A stretch of 7,872 bases of DNA from NCBI GenBank assembly GCA_934101685.1, contig CAKORZ010000063.1, forward strand, positions 1-7,872, written 5' to 3'. This stretch comes from an uncultured Bacilli bacterium (GTDB lineage: Bacteria; Bacillota_I; Bacilli_A; RFN20; DUOF01). The notes beneath the pieces were generated by a model that searched no databases, was not told where the DNA came from, and saw nothing but the letters and a program-made list of their open reading frames with translations. The first letter of the stretch is position 1. Each line of letters starts with the position of its first letter. Position numbers and translations under genes: made by a program. Below, piece after piece: positions 5,153 to 7,872 of the stretch.

Positions 5153-7363
5153 ATAAACTATCCATTGCTCATCGCTAGCATCTCTAAAATAATCAGGAAC
5201 ATTTAGTAGCAAATCACTCTTTTTTTCTAGTCTTTTAATGGTTTGTTTTAATTTGTTATTTCCCCATCCTACATTTACTTGAGTAATAGGTATTTCATTT
5301 TCTTCATTATATTTTGCTACAAAGTCTTCTACACCTTTTTTAAAAGTCTTATATATTTTTTCTCTAGTTCCATTGTCTTTTCCTTCATTTTCAAATTTTT
5401 CATTACCATATCTAGTATTTATTTCAATATCATTAAATACTGCATATCCATATTTTCTATTAACATAAATAGTAGCTTTAGCAATTATTTCGTTATTTAG
5501 ATTTCTTATAACTAAATTTTGCACATTATCCGCAGTCATAGCCATTTCTAATATTTTTTTACCATAGTCTACTGAACTAGTAATAGTTGCGCAACAATCA
5601 CAATATGCACCTAAAATTAAATTATCAATATCATGTTTATCTAACCATTCATATGCAAATTCTTTATTAAAAATTCTATCTAAAGTTTTTTTACTATCAC
5701 TAATTTCACTTAGTATATTATTTTTTAACTCTTCAATATCTTGTTTTAGTTCATCATTTAATATATGGTTTCTAGAATTTTTACCTTTTTTAATGATTAT
5801 TTTAGCATTTTCAAAATCGTCTTTTTTTACATTCATAATTAAAGATAATTTTTCTGCTAATTCCTTGTCTTCTACTTCCATACTTGTATATGATGGATAT
5901 TTAATATAACTTTCTATTTTATTTTTAGTTGTTGGGTTACTATTTGTTCTCCCCATACCATTTACTATAATTTTTTTCTTATTAATTCTATCAAAATTAT
6001 TTAATACCCTACTAATAATAGTCTTATAACTTAATAAATATTCAAAATTAGGATAAAACTCTTCTCCATTTACTTTTTCTCTTTGAGTAATAAAATTTAT
6101 AAAATCAGGGTTGTATTTTTGTATATTTAATTTATCAAAACAAAATCTAAATTCTCCTACTCCTATAATTTCACTATCTAAAACTCTCTTTAAAAAATCA
6201 CATGTTTTTTGCGCTACATTAGTTTCTCTACCATTTATTAAACATATTTCATTATCAAAACAGCCTAAATATATAGCAAATTTATATAAACAATTTATGT
6301 CATCAATAGACATACGTTCAAATTTATATTTATATGCTTCATATACATCTTTGAAGTATTTAGTTGATTTTTTACTCAATACTTTTTCTAGCATTTCATC
6401 ATCAAGACTATTTAATAAGTGAAGTGGCCATTTAATACTACTATTATAATTAACTCTTGATAATAAGTTTATTGCTTCACCTTTATTACCACCATATAAA
6501 TTTTTAACTACATCATTAATCTTAAAAGTTCCATGTGGTGTTATGACCGTTTCTAAATTATCACAATTTGAAAAGGCACTTATATCAAAATTAGATTTAT
6601 CATGTAAAACTATAGTTTTTAAACTTTCACAATCTATAAATGAGCCATTACATATTCCAAAATCTCCACCCATAAATGATATTTTTGTTAATCCTGAATA
6701 TGAAAAAGCCCTATACCCAATATATTCTAAAGATGCAGGAAAATCCAATTCATTTAATAATTCACAATTAAAAAAAGCACTTTCATTAATGGTTATTAAG
6801 TTTTTAGGGAGATTAACATACTCTAAGTTTAAACAATTTTCAAAGTTTTTACTTCTTATAGCATCTATCTCACAATCTAAATTTATTTCTCTTAACGCAA
6901 CACAATTTTTAAAAGTTTTTTCTCCCATTTTTTGAAGTCCACTAGGTATATATACTTCTTCTAGTATTTCACAATCTTCAAAAACAGAATTCCCTAGACT
7001 TTTTAAACTTAATGGCAAGTAAATGTTACTTAAATTTTCGCATCCTAAAAAGCAAGTATCACCAATTTCAGTAATTGTATCTGGCATATCTATTTTTCCT
7101 AGTAATCTACAATATGCAAAAGTATCCTCTTCTAGTTCACTAATATCTGAATAAATGGTAACATCAGAAAGATTTGAGCACGCATAAAAAGCCCCTTTAC
7201 CAATAGATGTAATTCCTCTTGGTATATGTATATTAGTTAACTTGTCACAATGAGAAAATGCATATTCTCCAATAGCTTTTATCCCATCAAAAGAATCAAA
7301 ATAACCATCTTCATCAATATCATCATTATCTACTTTAACTAAAATTCCTTTTTTTACTTTCAT
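5141..7363 (-). CDS. BspA-type leucine-rich repeat protein with uncharacterised C-terminal domain
   Basis: A 740-residue protein not assigned to a named gene. Residues 32-282 hold eleven repeats of 22-23 residues with the BspA/LRR_5 pattern (G..AF..C..L..I.IP..I..I), nearly all with Cys at the conserved turn. Such repeats form a binding surface for protein partners. Residues 1-31 lack a signal peptide and membrane segment but include an Asp-rich stretch (DNDDIDEDG, 12-20), so the protein is probably cytoplasmic, unlike many secreted BspA proteins. Residues about 285-570 are Lys/Asn-rich, helical-looking and unrecognised. Residues about 570-740 form a compact domain: CDCC at 588-591, strand-like NLVIR and IIAKATIYVNRKYGYAVF (616-643), an amphipathic helix (668-686) and a QVNVGWG strand. 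The order resembles a GNAT acyltransferase fold, by inference only. It has its own promoter and terminator and so stands alone. ATG at 7363 follows AAGGTGTGGTGG. Confidence 0.82.
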   Translation of the reverse strand: MKVKKGILVKVDNDDIDEDGYFDSFDGIKAIGEYAFSHCDKLTNIHIPRGITSIGKGAFYACSNLSDVTIYSDISELEEDTFAYCRLLGKIDMPDTITEIGDTCFLGCENLSNIYLPLSLKSLGNSVFEDCEILEEVYIPSGLQKMGEKTFKNCVALREINLDCEIDAIRSKNFENCLNLEYVNLPKNLITINESAFFNCELLNELDFPASLEYIGYRAFSYSGLTKISFMGGDFGICNGSFIDCESLKTIVLHDKSNFDISAFSNCDNLETVITPHGTFKINDVVKNLYGGNKGEAINLLSRVNYNSSIKWPLHLLNSLDDEMLEKVLSKKSTKYFKDVYEAYKYKFERMSIDDINCLYKFAIYLGCFDNEICLINGRETNVAQKTCDFLKRVLDSEIIGVGEFRFCFDKLNIQKYNPDFINFITQREKVNGEEFYPNFEYLLSYKTIISRVLNNFDRINKKKIIVNGMGRTNSNPTTKNKIESYIKYPSYTSMEVEDKELAEKLSLIMNVKKDDFENAKIIIKKGKNSRNHILNDELKQDIEELKNNILSEISDSKKTLDRIFNKEFAYEWLDKHDIDNLILGAYCDCCATITSSVDYGKKILEMAMTADNVQNLVIRNLNNEIIAKATIYVNRKYGYAVFNDIEINTRYGNEKFENEGKDNGTREKIYKTFKKGVEDFVAKYNEENEIPITQVNVGWGNNKLKQTIKRLEKKSDLLLNVPDYFRDASDEQWIVYKKK

Positions 7364-7380
7364 AAAACCACCACACCTTA

Positions 7381-7409
7381 ATAATATAATTATTATTACT
7401 TGTTGTCAA
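7381..7409 (-). promoter_or_regulatory. Promoter of the leucine-rich repeat gene
   Basis: Perfect -35 TTGACA (7404-7409), 17-base spacer, -10 TATTAT (7381-7386, 5 of 6). The start site would fall near 7374-7376, only about 11-13 bases before the ATG, so the closer GGTGG (7368-7372) is probably the working ribosome contact. AATAATA (7380-7386) and TATTATT (7391-7397) form an inverted repeat over the -10, but the tract is low-complexity. Confidence 0.7.
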
Positions 7410-7413
7410 ACAC

Positions 7414-7441
7414 AAAAAAAAGATAAGAATTACTCTTATCT
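7414..7441 (-). terminator. Intrinsic terminator of aspS
   Basis: AGATAAGA (7434-7441) and TCTTATCT (7421-7428) form a perfect 8-bp stem with a 5-base loop, followed by a run of T residues (7414-7420). The stem overlaps the aspS stop codon. Confidence 0.9.
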
Positions 7442-7872
7442 AATTTTTATATGTACATCTCTTAGTTGCTTTTCTGTTACTTCTCCTGGTGCTCCCATCA
7501 TAACATCTTGAGCATTGCTGTTTAGTGGAAAAGCTATTACTTCTCTAATGTTTTCTTCATCTCTAAGTAGCATTATCATTCTATCAATTCCTGGTGCCAT
7601 TCCTGCATGAGGAGGTGCTCCATACTTAAAGGCTGTATATAATGATTTAAATTTAGTTTCTAACTCTTCTTTAGTATAACCAGCTATTTCAAATGCCTTT
7701 TTCATTATTTCTATATCATGGTTTCTAACTGCTCCACTAGATAATTCTACACCATTGCATACAATATCATATTGATATGCTAATACATCTTCTGGTAATT
7801 TGTTTAATAAACTATCCATTCCACCTTGAGGCATACTAAATGGGTTATGAGTAAATACGCAATGTTCTACTT
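7436..7872 (-). CDS. aspS: Aspartyl-tRNA synthetase, C-terminal fragment (cut by window edge)
   Basis: The last 144 codons of a class II synthetase (about 590 residues in bacteria) that charges tRNA-Asp with aspartate; the 5' part lies beyond base 7872. The open frame runs without interruption to the edge, so the ATG at 7834 is internal. Visible family signatures are THNPFSMP, then QYDIVCNGVELSSGAVRNH, KYGAPPHAGMAPGIDR (class II motif 3, with the ATP-binding Arg) and REVIAFPLNSNAQDVMMGAP near the C-terminus. NGVELSSGAVRNH and GAPPHAG fit bacterial AspRS rather than AsnRS or LysRS. Whether it also charges tRNA-Asn cannot be judged from this fragment. Stop is TAA, inside the terminator stem. 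Confidence 0.96.
   Translation of the reverse strand, partial: VEHCVFTHNPFSMPQGGMDSLLNKLPEDVLAYQYDIVCNGVELSSGAVRNHDIEIMKKAFEIAGYTKEELETKFKSLYTAFKYGAPPHAGMAPGIDRMIMLLRDEENIREVIAFPLNSNAQDVMMGAPGEVTEKQLRDVHIKIR

Noticed and set aside
5279..6935. Three plus-strand open frames (5279-5500, 6111-6422, 6543-6935) opposite the repeat gene
   Set aside because: They are composed mainly of Ser, Phe, Ile and Lys, as expected from the complement of AT-rich coding DNA, and lie within a gene with clear repeats.
6438..7270. Regular repeats as a possible DNA repeat array or CRISPR
   Set aside because: The periodicity of about 69 bases is the protein-level leucine-rich repeat; the DNA copies are diverged and there are no identical repeats with spacers.

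Overview
This is an AT-rich window from a low-GC Gram-positive-type bacterium, most likely a Bacillota lineage (Bacilli/Erysipelotrichia-like or a related gut lineage; the genus cannot be told). The evidence is a tRNA-Ile T-box leader in front of ileS, strong A/T-biased codons, Gram-positive-style ribosome binding sites and short poly-U intrinsic terminators. Every Trp codon in the genes is TGG and none is TGA, so the standard bacterial code applies and a Mycoplasma-type code is unlikely. All genes lie on the minus strand, so the biological order runs from high to low coordinates.

In transcription order: (1) the 3' end of aspS (aspartyl-tRNA synthetase), closed by an intrinsic terminator; (2) a 740-residue cytoplasmic-looking protein with eleven BspA-type leucine-rich repeats, an unrecognised middle region and a conserved-looking C-terminal domain with a Cys-Asp-Cys-Cys motif, with its own TTGACA promoter and a terminator that overlaps its stop codon; (3) an antibiotic-response-type attenuator: extended -10 promoter, 8-codon leader peptide, two mutually exclusive hairpins and a further hairpin over the ribosome binding site; (4) the ABC-F ATPase gene it controls; (5) a 921-residue MacB/FtsX-type ABC transporter with ATPase and permease fused in one chain, under its own promoter with an operator-like inverted repeat in the spacer; (6) a complete T-box riboswitch; (7) the first 59 codons of ileS, cut by the window edge.

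The most interesting part is 4947-5110. The reading is that a ribosome stalled early on the leader peptide by an antibiotic would leave the first hairpin free to form, which blocks the terminator and switches on the ABC-F protein, a probable ribosome-protection factor. The neighbouring fused ABC exporter could belong to the same defence theme, but it appears separately promoted and its substrate is unknown. The two tRNA synthetase genes at the edges are housekeeping. No mobile element, CRISPR array, tRNA or rRNA was seen.
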